Shown: positions 9,259 through 17,922, counted from the first letter of the stretch. The stretch: 44,942 nucleotides of DNA from Planctomycetaceae bacterium (GCA_947453375.1 CANGGT010000008.1:1-44942), one strand, 5' to 3'. Notes: generated by a model not told the origin, from the letters alone. Translations and numbers: made by a program.

Positions 9259-11664
9259 ATGAGAAAGCACGAACATCGGCAGCAGCGCGTCGGGATGATC
9301 GCGGCGGTGGTGGATTGCCTGTCCAGTGCGACGATCCTTGGGATCGTGATCATGGGGACGCTCTCCGGGTGTGCCAAGGCACCGGTGCCAGAGCCGACGC
9401 TGCCCCGCGATGAGTCGGCCGCTTCCGAATCCCCGCCGCCGCCGCCGGGGATGGCGATCTCGCCGTCGATGCTCGACCGGGCCGCCGCCGGGCAGCCGGT
9501 GAGCGACCCCAATGCGCCCGCGCCGAGTCCGGCCGAGCCTGCGCCGGAGGCCCACGCGGAGGAGCCAGCCGCGCCTGAGGCTCCGAAGGACGCCTCCACC
9601 GAGCCGAAGCCCGCGGCCCCCGCTGCCGAAGCGCCGGCGAAGGAAGCCGCCGAGCCGGCCGCGCCCCCTGCCACTCCCGCGCCGGCTGCTGCAGCCGCCA
9701 GCGGACCGGTCGACGTGTCGGCGTTCGACAAGACGATCCGCCCGCAGAACGATCTCTATGAATACGTCAACGGCACGTGGCTCAAAGACACGCCGATCCC
9801 GGCCGACAAGAGCAACTACGGCGCGTTCATCAAGCTCGACGATCTCTCCCGCGAGCGGATCCGGGCGATCGTCGAGCAGGCCGCGGCCGCCGAGGCTCCG
9901 GCCGGGAGCGACGCCCGGAAGGTGGGCGACTTCCACCGCGCCTTCATGAACACCGAGCGGACCGCGAAGCTCGGCCACGAGCCGATTGCGGCAATCCTCG
10001 GCCACGTCGATTCGCTTTCCTCGCATGACGACTTGGCCCACGCCTTCGGCATGGCGGGGCAGTTCGGCGTGGCGTCGCCGATCGGCCACTACGTCGGCAT
10101 CGACGACAAAGACTCGATGCGCCACCTGACGACGATCGTCCAGGGGGGCTCGACGCTCCCCGATCGCGATTACTATTTGAAGGACGGCGAGAAGGAGAAT
10201 GCGGCGCGCGAGGCGCTCGTGGCCTACGTCAACCGGCTCGCCGAACTGACGGGCGACACCACGGCGACGCCGGGGGAAACGGTGCTCGCTCTCGAGAAGC
10301 AGCTCGCCGAGATCCAGTGGCCGCGGGTCGAGCTCCGCGACGCGCTCAAGACCTACAACAAGTTCACTGCCGACGACTTCGCGGCGAAGACCCCGAATCT
10401 CCGCTGGGCGAAATTCATCGAGGCGGCCGGCACCCCCGGCATCACCGAGGTGAACGTGGCGACGCCGAGCTACTTCGAGAAGCTCGACGCCCTCTTCCCC
10501 ACGATCGATGTCGCCATCTGGAAGACGTGGCTGCGGTTCAAGACGATCGACGCCTTCGCCCCCTACCTCGCCCCGGACTTCGAGGCGGCCCACTTTGATT
10601 TCCACGGCCGGAAGATCGCCGGGATCCAGGAAGAGCTGCCGCGCTGGAAGCGGTCGGTGGAGGCGATCAGCGGCAAGGGGGCGGGCGACTTCGGCGCCTT
10701 GGGCGACGTCGTCGGCAAGCTCTACGTGAAGGAGCACTTCACGCCCGAGGCGAAGGCCCGGATGGATCTCCTCGTGAAGAATCTCCTCACGGCCTTCGGG
10801 TCGAGCATCGACGAGCTCTCCTGGATGACCCCGGAGACCAAGGCAAAGGCGAAGGAGAAGCTCGCGAAGATCACGCCGAAGATCGGCTATCCCGAAAAGT
10901 GGCGCGTCTATGACGATCTCGTGGTGCAGCCGGACGACCTCGTCGGCAACATCCTCCGCTCGCGGAAGCTCGAACACGACCGCAACGTCTCGAAGCTCGG
11001 GAAGCCGGTCGACCGGGAAGAGTGGGGGATGACGCCGCAGACGGTGAACGCCTACTACAACCCCTCGCTCAACGAGATCGTCTTCCCGGCGGCGATCCTC
11101 CAGGCTCCGTTCTTCTCGGTCGATGCCCCCGACGCCCTCAACTACGGCGGCATCGGTGGCGTCATCGGCCACGAGATCAGCCACGCCTTCGACGACCAGG
11201 GAAGCCGTTACGACGGCAACGGCAACCTCGAGAACTGGTGGACCGACCAAGACCGGGTGGCTTTCGAGGGGCTCACCAAGCGGCTCGTGGAACAGTATTC
11301 GTCGTACGAGCCGCTTCCGGGCCGCAAGCTCAAGGGGGATTTCACGCTCGGTGAGAACATCGCCGATCTCTCAGGGCTGGCGGTGTCGTACAAGGCGTTT
11401 CAGTTGGCAAAGGGCGGGAAGGAGCCGGAGCCAGTCCAGGGCTGGTCGAGCAACCAGCTGTTCTTCGTCGGCTGGAGCCGGGTGTGGCAGCGGAAGTATC
11501 GGGAGGACGAACTCGTCCGCCGCCTCCTCACCGATCCCCACAGCCCGTCGCGCTACCGCGCCAATGGCCCGGTCTCGAACCTCGACGCTTTTTATGATGC
11601 CTTCGAGGTCAAGGAAGGCGACGCCCTGTGGAAGCCGGAGCAGGAACGGATCCGGATTTGGTGA
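9259..11664 (+). CDS. M13 family metallopeptidase (neprilysin/PepO-like), probable lipoprotein
   Basis: An 801-residue M13 zinc endopeptidase. HEISH (638-642) is the zinc site, followed by AFDDQGSRYDGNGN, and GENIADLSGL supplies the third ligand (E) and catalytic aspartate. NAYYNPSLNEIVFPAAIL is the substrate-binding NAY motif. The protein ends ...RIRIW; most M13 enzymes end in CxxW, and the cysteine is absent here. The N-terminus has a hydrophobic segment followed by LSGC (C38), a lipobox, then a ~110-residue Ala/Pro/Glu-rich linker before the catalytic domain starts near DKTIRPQNDLYEYVNG. It is thus likely an outer-facing lipid-anchored peptidase of small peptides. The ATG at 9259 has GAGAGGA about 10 bases upstream; an in-frame GTG at 9217 is an alternative. 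It is transcribed divergently from the deacylase operon. Confidence 0.92.
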   Translation: MRKHEHRQQRVGMIAAVVDCLSSATILGIVIMGTLSGCAKAPVPEPTLPRDESAASESPPPPPGMAISPSMLDRAAAGQPVSDPNAPAPSPAEPAPEAHAEEPAAPEAPKDASTEPKPAAPAAEAPAKEAAEPAAPPATPAPAAAAASGPVDVSAFDKTIRPQNDLYEYVNGTWLKDTPIPADKSNYGAFIKLDDLSRERIRAIVEQAAAAEAPAGSDARKVGDFHRAFMNTERTAKLGHEPIAAILGHVDSLSSHDDLAHAFGMAGQFGVASPIGHYVGIDDKDSMRHLTTIVQGGSTLPDRDYYLKDGEKENAAREALVAYVNRLAELTGDTTATPGETVLALEKQLAEIQWPRVELRDALKTYNKFTADDFAAKTPNLRWAKFIEAAGTPGITEVNVATPSYFEKLDALFPTIDVAIWKTWLRFKTIDAFAPYLAPDFEAAHFDFHGRKIAGIQEELPRWKRSVEAISGKGAGDFGALGDVVGKLYVKEHFTPEAKARMDLLVKNLLTAFGSSIDELSWMTPETKAKAKEKLAKITPKIGYPEKWRVYDDLVVQPDDLVGNILRSRKLEHDRNVSKLGKPVDREEWGMTPQTVNAYYNPSLNEIVFPAAILQAPFFSVDAPDALNYGGIGGVIGHEISHAFDDQGSRYDGNGNLENWWTDQDRVAFEGLTKRLVEQYSSYEPLPGRKLKGDFTLGENIADLSGLAVSYKAFQLAKGGKEPEPVQGWSSNQLFFVGWSRVWQRKYREDELVRRLLTDPHSPSRYRANGPVSNLDAFYDAFEVKEGDALWKPEQERIRIW

Positions 11665-11687
11665 GAGGTACCCGAGCACTCGGCCGG

Positions 11688-11783
11688 GAAAAAGGTGCCA
11701 GCCACCATTTGCCGGTCGCCGTAGCGACACGGCCCCGGCCGACGGCCGGGGTCTAGAGACAAATGGTGGCTGGCACCTTTTTC
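11688..11783. repeat. 96-bp nested palindromic element
   Basis: The outer arms 11688-11711 and 11760-11783 are perfect 24-base inverted repeats containing GGTGCCAGCCACCATTTG. Inside are two smaller hairpins: GTCGC-CGTA-GCGAC (11715-11728) and CCCCGGCC-GAC-GGCCGGGG (11733-11751). The whole element can fold as a long stem bearing two side hairpins. It lies 23 bases after the M13 gene stop and carries no coding frame. It looks like a REP-type or small non-autonomous mobile palindrome, and could also terminate transcription since the right arm ends in CCTTTTTC. Confidence 0.75.
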
Positions 11784-11947
11784 TTCGAGGGGGCGACCGT
11801 GCCACGGGAGCCGGCCTAGCCGACCAGCGGAGCCATGAGCCGTGAGCGCAGGCGGGTCGGAGAGAGCGGAGGCCACGATGGCCTCCGCGAACGTCCGGCG
11901 ACGTGGCATGGTCGCCCCCGAGCGGATACTCACACGAGGAGCGACTT

Positions 11948-12736
11948 ATGGCCAAGGTCTACTACGTCGGCGACTGGGCCGTTCTCACTGGCCCGTGGTT
12001 TGCCGAGAGCCCCTTCCAGAACGCGATGAAGGGGATCGAGATCTTCAACTATGGCAAATGGCTCAAAGACGCGCTCGAATCGACCGGCGCCCACACCGTC
12101 GAGAGCGTCGCCTCGTGGGATTTCTACAAGCTCGGCCCCGGCGAATACGAAAAGATCCTCGCCGACTACGACGTCATCATCTTCAGCGACGTCGAAGGAA
12201 AGCTCTTCCAGTTGGCGCCGAACTTCTTCGACCGCACCAAGTTCGGTAAGGAGGTGCTGACGTTCCCCGACCGGGTGCGGCTGACGATCGACGCGGTGAA
12301 GGCGGGGAAGGGACTGATGCTCCTCGGCGGCTGGTATTCGTTCACCGGCGAGCAGGGGAAGGGGGGCTGGGGGCGGACGCTCCTGAAAGGCGCGATGCCG
12401 GTCGTCTGCCACGACCATGAGGATCTCGTCGAAAGCACCGAGGGCTATCAGCCGCGGGCCACCGTTCACGGCCGCGAGCGCTTCGCCGGGATCGATCTGA
12501 CGACCTGCCCGCCGATCCTCGGTTACAACCAGGTGCGCGTGAAACCGGGGGCGGAATTGCTCCTCGACTTCGCCGAGACCGGCGACCCGCTTGTCGTTCT
12601 CGGCCACGAGGGGCAGGGGCGCGTGCTTTGCTACACCTCCGACCCGGCGCCCCACTGGGGCTGCAACATGGTGTTCTGGGATCGGTACGCCGAGTTCTGG
12701 CTCCGCTGCCTCGAACTCGTGACGCCGCAGGCGTGA
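11948..12736 (+). CDS. Putative glutamine amidotransferase-like protein (PF07090 type)
   Basis: A 262-residue cytoplasmic protein resembling the uncharacterised glutamine-amidotransferase-like family (GATase1-like, DUF1355). It has a Rossmann-type start (KVYYVGDWA), a conserved DYDVIIFSDVEG segment, the nucleophile-elbow equivalent LMLLGGWYSFTG, and the C-terminal GQGRVLCYTSDPAPHWG. The elbow contains serine rather than the cysteine used by true class I amidotransferases, so ammonia-channelling activity is doubtful. ThuA-like sugar-related roles have been guessed for relatives. The start is clear: GAGGAG lies 7 bases before the ATG. It follows the palindromic element and converges with the next gene, with a single base between the two stop codons. 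Confidence 0.78.
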   Translation: MAKVYYVGDWAVLTGPWFAESPFQNAMKGIEIFNYGKWLKDALESTGAHTVESVASWDFYKLGPGEYEKILADYDVIIFSDVEGKLFQLAPNFFDRTKFGKEVLTFPDRVRLTIDAVKAGKGLMLLGGWYSFTGEQGKGGWGRTLLKGAMPVVCHDHEDLVESTEGYQPRATVHGRERFAGIDLTTCPPILGYNQVRVKPGAELLLDFAETGDPLVVLGHEGQGRVLCYTSDPAPHWGCNMVFWDRYAEFWLRCLELVTPQA

Positions 12737-12737
12737 G

Positions 12738-14387
12738 TCACTCGGCCGCTTCCTGTCTGGTGGCGATCGGGACGTAGCCCGCTTCGAGGCCGGGCGGGGG
12801 CGTGACGATCAGGGCCGGGTCGAGGCTGGCGAGCTTCCCGCGCGATGGCGGGGGGAGATAGTCGCTGTCGATCGGCCAGTGGCGGTGGAGCTTTTCGACG
12901 CGAGCCTGGAGGCGGGCACGCTCGTCCTCCGAGAGATTCGCATTGCGGATCGCCGGCTGGTCGACGAACCGATACCAGGCGTACGTGACGATGCTGCCGT
13001 CGCCGAGGCGGGTCTCGAACGGGCCGGCGACAGGGCCGGGAGTCTTCCAGAGACTGTCGGGATCGTCGGGGGTGACGTACGGCTCGGCCGGCGGGGCCGG
13101 GGGGGTGTGAAACTCGACCTCGGCGAGCCCCGTCTCGGCCGGGACATCCTTGGCCGCCACGACGACCCACTCCGACTTCTCTTCCCCCTTCACGAGCCGG
13201 TAGTACTCCGGCAGCGTGGCGAGGGGGCCTGAGAAGGAGTCGGTCTCGGTGACCGTCGCGGCGTTCCACCGGTAGCCGTAGGTGTCGTCGTCGAGGGCGA
13301 TCGGCGTGGCAAAGGAGTTCCACGCCAAGGCCACCTTCTCCTCGCGGCGGGCGTCGGGAGCATAGATCCGCCAGGTCGAGCCACCGCCGCCAGTGAAGCG
13401 GTGGCGAGCCGAGCCGGCCGGGTCGATTGCGCCGCTGGCAGGATCGCCACCGTCGAACCAGGCGGCTACGGAGTCCCACAGTGCCGTCTTGTCGTAGGCG
13501 GTGATCTGGTGGATGACGGCCGATTCGTTGCCGGCGTTGCGCGGGAAGGAGGTGGGGGCGATCCGGGCCCAGGTCTCTCCGTTGGCGTCGACGGCCTGCA
13601 CCGCGGGGACGTACTGCGTCTCCATCTGCACCGCCTTGTTGGGCTCGGCGGGGCGGGCGTCGAGAAACCTACCGGCAAGTTCGGGCTTGTCGAGCGTGGC
13701 CCGCGACCAATAGGAGGGGAGGAAGAAGGCGATCGGACCTTTGAAGTTGGCGGCGTTGACAAACAGCGTCCACGATTGATTGCCGGTGGGGATCGGCTTG
13801 CCGGCGGTGGAGGACTTTGGGTCGGTGAGGGGAAGGGGGAGATAGCCGTAGCCAAACAGCTCGCCGCAGGTGCCCTGGGCGAGGTTGAGGCCGTCGGCGG
13901 GCCAGACGATCCGCGGGCTCAACTGCGCCACGCCATACACCCCCAGCGGTGCGTTCCAGTCGCGGCTCTTGCCGGCGCCGGGGCCGTTAGCCCACTCGTC
14001 GAACTCGAGCGTCACCCCCCCCATGATGAACTTCGGCGTCTCGGTGGCGAAGCGCGTGTCGCGCCACCACCCCAGCCCCCCTTCGATGTCGGAGTAGATG
14101 TTCTTCGGCTTCGGCTCCTCTTGCTTGGCAAACATCCAGGTGCCGAAGAGCCCGGTCTGGAAGCGGTTGCCCGGATACTCCCGCACCAGCGGCCAGGCGG
14201 CGACATACATCGAGAAGCCCGCGTCGTAACGCTCGGGGACTTTTTCATGAGGGACGAGGAGATAGCCCGACATCTCCACCTCTTCGATCCCCTCGGCGGC
14301 GAAGGCCTCGGGGAGAAGAGCGACGAAAAGGCCGAGGGCGAGGCACCACGCGGCCGCGCCGAAGCGCAGCGGAAGAGGGCACGTCAT
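12738..14387 (-). CDS. Secreted protein of unknown function
   Basis: A 549-residue protein that I cannot assign to a family. A signal peptide is evident (FGAAAWCLALGLFVALLPEAFA, cleavage near residue 31). The mature part is rich in Trp, Tyr, Pro and Gly with no membrane segment. It contains motifs such as SGYLLVPHEKVPERYDAGFS and WWRDTRFATETPKFIMGG, and a C-terminal region YAWYRFVDQPAIRNANLSEDERARLQARVEKLHRHW. The composition suggests a large beta-rich extracytoplasmic protein, possibly carbohydrate-binding, but this is only an impression. Its ATG overlaps the EIIC stop (ATGA), so it is the third gene of a coupled operon with the O-GlcNAcase-like protein and the sugar permease; a role in glycan handling is inferred from that. 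Confidence 0.7.
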   Translation of the reverse strand: MTCPLPLRFGAAAWCLALGLFVALLPEAFAAEGIEEVEMSGYLLVPHEKVPERYDAGFSMYVAAWPLVREYPGNRFQTGLFGTWMFAKQEEPKPKNIYSDIEGGLGWWRDTRFATETPKFIMGGVTLEFDEWANGPGAGKSRDWNAPLGVYGVAQLSPRIVWPADGLNLAQGTCGELFGYGYLPLPLTDPKSSTAGKPIPTGNQSWTLFVNAANFKGPIAFFLPSYWSRATLDKPELAGRFLDARPAEPNKAVQMETQYVPAVQAVDANGETWARIAPTSFPRNAGNESAVIHQITAYDKTALWDSVAAWFDGGDPASGAIDPAGSARHRFTGGGGSTWRIYAPDARREEKVALAWNSFATPIALDDDTYGYRWNAATVTETDSFSGPLATLPEYYRLVKGEEKSEWVVVAAKDVPAETGLAEVEFHTPPAPPAEPYVTPDDPDSLWKTPGPVAGPFETRLGDGSIVTYAWYRFVDQPAIRNANLSEDERARLQARVEKLHRHWPIDSDYLPPPSRGKLASLDPALIVTPPPGLEAGYVPIATRQEAAE

Positions 14388-15679
14388 GAGCGGTGGTCCG
14401 GGGTGGAAGCGGATGCGGGATGGGAAGCGGATGCGGCACTAAAAGCTTGGGCGAGGCGGCGACGCTCGTAGGCGCGGGCGAAGGGCCACCACACGGCCAT
14501 GGAGAGCACGATCGAGAGAACCCCCCACACCGCCGCGCGCCAGTCGCCGCCGGTGACGAGCCAGTGGCCGATGACCGGAGGCGTCGTCCAGGGGATGCCG
14601 ACGACGGGCCGGCCGACGAGCCCATATTCCATGAGGAGCCAGCTTGTCGTCGTGAGGAGGACGGCATTGAGGACGTAGGGAACCATGAGGAGCGGATTCA
14701 AAACGATCGGCAGGCCGAAGAAGAGGGGCTCGTTGATCTGGAAGAGCTGCGCGGGGAGCGAGAGCCGCGACACCTTGCGGGCGACCGGGTCGCGCGAGTT
14801 GAGGAGCAACAGGGCCAGCGCGATCGTCGCCCCGGTGCCGCCGACGTTGACGAAGGTCGTGAAGAATCCCAGCGCCGTGGTGTGAGGGGCAGCTTGGCCA
14901 GCGTCCCAGGCCTCGGCGTTCGTGGCGAGGTATTGGAGGAAGACGGGGGCGACGACCGTGTCGAGGGCGTTGTCGCCGTTGACGCCAAAGCTCCACAGGG
15001 CGGTGACGAGGAAGGCGTAGACGACGATCCCGGGAAGCGTGTCGAGGGCGAAGACGAGCGGCTGAAAGAGGTGGCGCAGTCCGTCGGTGAGGTCGAAGCC
15101 GAGGACGAAGCGGACGAGCCAGAATCCCGTCAGGAGCACCGCGAGCGGAATGAGCGCCGCGAACGACTCGGCGACGATCTGGGGCACCTCTCCCGGCATC
15201 CGGATCACCGCCCCCTTCCTCGCCATGAAGGCCTGCACTTCGACGGCGATGACGGCGACGAGGATCGCCGTGAGAATCCCCGCCGACCCAAGCGCCTCCA
15301 TGCGGAGGGCTGCGGTGGCGGGGTCGAGCGAGACCAAGAGAAACGACACGCCGGCGAGGACGACGCTCGAGAGCCGGTCTTGGCCGCGGCGGCCGCCGAG
15401 ATCGTGGGCGACGGCGAGGGCGACGAAGAGCGCGAGGAGGCCGAAGGTGGCGGTGACGGGGATCTCGAGGAGCGGAGCCCAGGGGGCGATCGTGCGTTCG
15501 AGCGCCGGCAGCGGCGGATGGGCGATGAGCATGAACAGGCCGCCGACGATCGTCAGGGGCACGACGGCCACGACCCCGGCACGGATCGCAGCCGGGATCG
15601 GCGCGTCGGCAAGCGCCGTCACCCGCTCGGCGAAGCGGCGAAGCGAAGAAGCGGCTGGGGAGGTCGTGGGGCCGGTCAT
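14384..15679 (-). CDS. PTS EIIC permease domain protein (lactose/cellobiose type), no EIIA/EIIB attached
   Basis: A 431-residue polytopic membrane protein with the signature of the CelB-like EIIC family. It shows AIRAGVVAVVPLTIVGGLFML near the N-terminus, LWSFGVNGDNALDTVVAPVF (the W-FG-HG-type motif), FVNVGGTGATIALALLLL, and FQINEPLFFGLPIVLNPLLM (the NEP substrate-binding region). About ten hydrophobic segments are visible. Members normally take up and phosphorylate cellobiose, lactose or diacetylchitobiose with EIIA and EIIB partners; none is encoded nearby, so it may work as a non-phosphorylating transporter or use distant partners. Both ends are coupled: its ATG overlaps the GH84-GNAT stop, and its stop overlaps the ATG of the secreted protein. 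The partner enzyme points to a GlcNAc-containing substrate. Confidence 0.83.
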   Translation of the reverse strand: MTGPTTSPAASSLRRFAERVTALADAPIPAAIRAGVVAVVPLTIVGGLFMLIAHPPLPALERTIAPWAPLLEIPVTATFGLLALFVALAVAHDLGGRRGQDRLSSVVLAGVSFLLVSLDPATAALRMEALGSAGILTAILVAVIAVEVQAFMARKGAVIRMPGEVPQIVAESFAALIPLAVLLTGFWLVRFVLGFDLTDGLRHLFQPLVFALDTLPGIVVYAFLVTALWSFGVNGDNALDTVVAPVFLQYLATNAEAWDAGQAAPHTTALGFFTTFVNVGGTGATIALALLLLNSRDPVARKVSRLSLPAQLFQINEPLFFGLPIVLNPLLMVPYVLNAVLLTTTSWLLMEYGLVGRPVVGIPWTTPPVIGHWLVTGGDWRAAVWGVLSIVLSMAVWWPFARAYERRRLAQAFSAASASHPASASTPDHRS

Positions 15680-17721
15680 CGATCTCGTCGCTCCGCCGTG
15701 GAAGCGGGCGAGGCATCGAGCCGCAGCCCCATATAGGTGCAGCCATCGTCACCGCCCACCCGGCACAGCTCCGCGAAGCCGAGCTTCCGATAGAAGGTCT
15801 GAGCGCGGGCGTTGACCGTGCCGACGCCGAGGTGGACGCCGGAGAGGCCGCGGCGGCGGAGTTCGTCGAGGAGAATCCCCATCATCTTCTTCCCCAAGCT
15901 CCTCCCTTGAGCCCGTGGCAGCAGATCGATGTGGACGTGAGCGGGGTAGTGGTCGGAGGGGCCGGGGATGAGGTGATCGGGATGGTGGTAGAGGTAGTGG
16001 ATCTGTTGGGCCCTGGTCCAGGTCGCCGGGGAGCCGGTCGGAGCCGGGAAGCGGGCCATGAGATCGGGGCGCCAGTGACGCTCGTAGGCGTCATAGAACG
16101 CCGTCGAGTCGGCGGCGCCGAGGCAGTAGCCGCACACCCCCTCGTCGTCCTCTAAGACCCAGGCGAGGTCGGGGGCAAAGGCGAAGTAAGGGCCGACGAA
16201 GATTCTCGGGAGCGCGTCGGGGTCGTCGCGGTAGTAAGGCGTGCCGTCGCGGCCATCGTCGCCGGTCTCGAGGCAGACGCGATATGCCGCTGCCTCGTCT
16301 TCGGGGCGGGCGGGGCGGATCGTGAACGTCGCCGTGGCGTGGCGGGGTTGCTCCCAGGGCACCGGAACGATGTTTTGGAGCGCGGCGAGAAAGCCGCCGC
16401 GGAACGTCCCGGGGAGATGATCGTGGTCGGGGTGGATCGCTTCCCCGCGCGCAGCGCGACGCTTGTTGTCGGCGTGGTGGAGCAGGAGCGTGCATTCCTC
16501 GCGGAGGGGCCAGAGGCGGCGGGCGAGGGCGTGGAGGAGGGAGCGATCGGCGAGATCGGCGAGTCGATAGCCGAGGGACTTCAAGCGGCGAGCGGCGTCG
16601 AGGGCCTCCTCTTCGACGCGGCCCCACGCGGCCGCGGGTTTTTCCATGACACCGCGGGCCCCTGCCAGCAGGGCCTCGGCCCCGGCGCCCTGCTCGTACG
16701 GGCCGTAGAAGCAGTCGGCGAGAAGCGTGAGATCGGCGAGCGACACCGGCTCCCGCGCAGGAACATGCGGCGCGGCGTCGAGGAGCGTGAAGGCAGGGAG
16801 CCAGTCGCGCAGGGCACTTGCCAGCGCCGCGCGCGGATCCCACGAGCCTTCGCCATGGAGCCAGCTTGCGAAGGTGTGGAACGGGACGAAGTTCAGCGGC
16901 AGTTCGTTATTGGGATTGAGGAGGACGCCGCGGACGGCAGACCGGAGATCCCGTGGGCGGCCCGAGTAGGGGCCGGCGAAGAACCGATTCCCGTCGTAGT
17001 CGTCGGCAAAAAAATTGTCCCAGAGGACGGGCTGGCGTCTCAAAAGCGCCGTCACGGAGCGGAGCAACGACGGGGTGATCTCGGGGGCGATGATCTCGGG
17101 GCCGGTCCAGAGGATGTCGATCGCTGGCGCGAGCCGCTCTCCGAGGGTTTCGAGATAGCCGATGCCGCCGAGGCCGGCGGCGGCCATCCGATCGCAGTAG
17201 GGGGTGGGGCAGAGGAGGAGCGTGCCCCCGGGGACGTTCGCATCGATCCACGCCTGGGCCCGATTGGCGACAGCGGCCTGCGCGGCGGCAAGCGTGCCGA
17301 AGCGGGCGGCATCGGCCGGGTCGAGGGCGTCGGGGATGTCGTCGAGGAGGAGGGCGAAGCGGCGGCAGCCGAGCCGGAGGAGCTCGGCGAAGCGCGCGAG
17401 AAGGGCCGCGACGTCGGCTTCGTCGGCATGGCGGAGATCGAGGCCGGGGCCCACTCCCCAGATGAAATCGATGCGGTGCTTGCCACAGTCAGCGATGAGC
17501 CTCGCGATCCGCTCCGCTTCGTCGCCGGGGTAGGGCTCGCGCCAGGCAGCGCGGTGGTGGGGATCATCCTTGGGGCAGAAGAGATAGACGGAGAGGCCGA
17601 AGCGGGCCATCCAGTCGAGGAGCGTGCGCCGCTCGGCGTCGGACCACGGCGGGCCATAAAATCCCTCGATGACGCCGCCGGGGCAGTGTGGCTCGATGGC
17701 GGTCGCGGGAGAGTGGACCAT
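15676..17721 (-). CDS. GH84 O-GlcNAcase fused to C-terminal GNAT acetyltransferase
   Basis: A 681-residue protein. Residues ~17-300 are a GH84 beta-N-acetylglucosaminidase domain strikingly like human OGA: VIEGFYGPPWSDAER, CPKDDPHHRAAWRE, GVGPGLDL, FALLLDDIPD with the catalytic Asp pair D127-D128, ILWTGPEI, VLWDNFFADDYD and GVLLNPNNE. A helical stalk region follows (~330-480). Residues ~490-665 are a GNAT domain starting FTIRPARPEDEAAAYRVC; it contains the acetyl-CoA loop QGRSLG (605-610) and NARAQTFYRKLGF. Human OGA has the same domain order, but its acetyltransferase-like domain lacks the CoA-binding signature. No signal peptide is present, so it should act in the cytoplasm, consistent with the permease next door. 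It is the first gene of a three-gene ATGA-coupled operon. The start at 17721 precedes the GH84 homology by 16 residues. Confidence 0.9.
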   Translation of the reverse strand: MVHSPATAIEPHCPGGVIEGFYGPPWSDAERRTLLDWMARFGLSVYLFCPKDDPHHRAAWREPYPGDEAERIARLIADCGKHRIDFIWGVGPGLDLRHADEADVAALLARFAELLRLGCRRFALLLDDIPDALDPADAARFGTLAAAQAAVANRAQAWIDANVPGGTLLLCPTPYCDRMAAAGLGGIGYLETLGERLAPAIDILWTGPEIIAPEITPSLLRSVTALLRRQPVLWDNFFADDYDGNRFFAGPYSGRPRDLRSAVRGVLLNPNNELPLNFVPFHTFASWLHGEGSWDPRAALASALRDWLPAFTLLDAAPHVPAREPVSLADLTLLADCFYGPYEQGAGAEALLAGARGVMEKPAAAWGRVEEEALDAARRLKSLGYRLADLADRSLLHALARRLWPLREECTLLLHHADNKRRAARGEAIHPDHDHLPGTFRGGFLAALQNIVPVPWEQPRHATATFTIRPARPEDEAAAYRVCLETGDDGRDGTPYYRDDPDALPRIFVGPYFAFAPDLAWVLEDDEGVCGYCLGAADSTAFYDAYERHWRPDLMARFPAPTGSPATWTRAQQIHYLYHHPDHLIPGPSDHYPAHVHIDLLPRAQGRSLGKKMMGILLDELRRRGLSGVHLGVGTVNARAQTFYRKLGFAELCRVGGDDGCTYMGLRLDASPASTAERRDR

Positions 17722-17771
17722 GACGCGGGCGCGGTCTGATCGGGGGAGCAGTGGTAAGGATCGACAGTGGC

Positions 17772-17800
17772 AGTATGGGGCAGCCCAGGATCGACGACAA
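17772..17800 (-). promoter_or_regulatory. Candidate promoter of the GH84-GNAT operon
   Basis: On the minus strand TTGTCG (17800-17795) is followed after 17 bases by CATACT (17777-17772). Each box matches the sigma-70 consensus at four of six positions with ideal spacing. The element lies about 50 bases upstream of the ATG at 17721. Prediction only. Confidence 0.38.
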
Positions 17801-17839
17801 ACCGGCCCCGCGGGCGGTGTTTGGTGGCGCGTCGCTCCG

Positions 17840-17867
17840 TTGACAGGGCCAACGCACGGGGGATAAC
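17840..17867 (+). promoter_or_regulatory. Sigma-70-like promoter of the SHD1-protein gene
   Basis: A perfect TTGACA (17840-17845), a 16-base spacer and GATAAC (17862-17867, four of six matches) are followed 55 bases later by the ATG at 17923. It faces away from the candidate promoter of the GH84 operon, so the 200-base gap holds two divergent promoters. Confidence 0.55.
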
Positions 17868-17922
17868 GTCCGGCTGGGGCCGGCAGCGGCGGGGACCAGT
17901 GTTGGCGAGTGGAGGGGCTTCG

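Noticed and set aside
9184-11250. 688-codon minus-strand frame opposite the M13 peptidase
   Set aside because: Antisense shadow of a high-GC gene; the plus strand carries a complete M13 peptidase with all motifs.
12734-12740. GTGAGTCAC palindrome between two stop codons
   Set aside because: It results from convergent TGA stops one base apart and is too short to call a terminator or operator.
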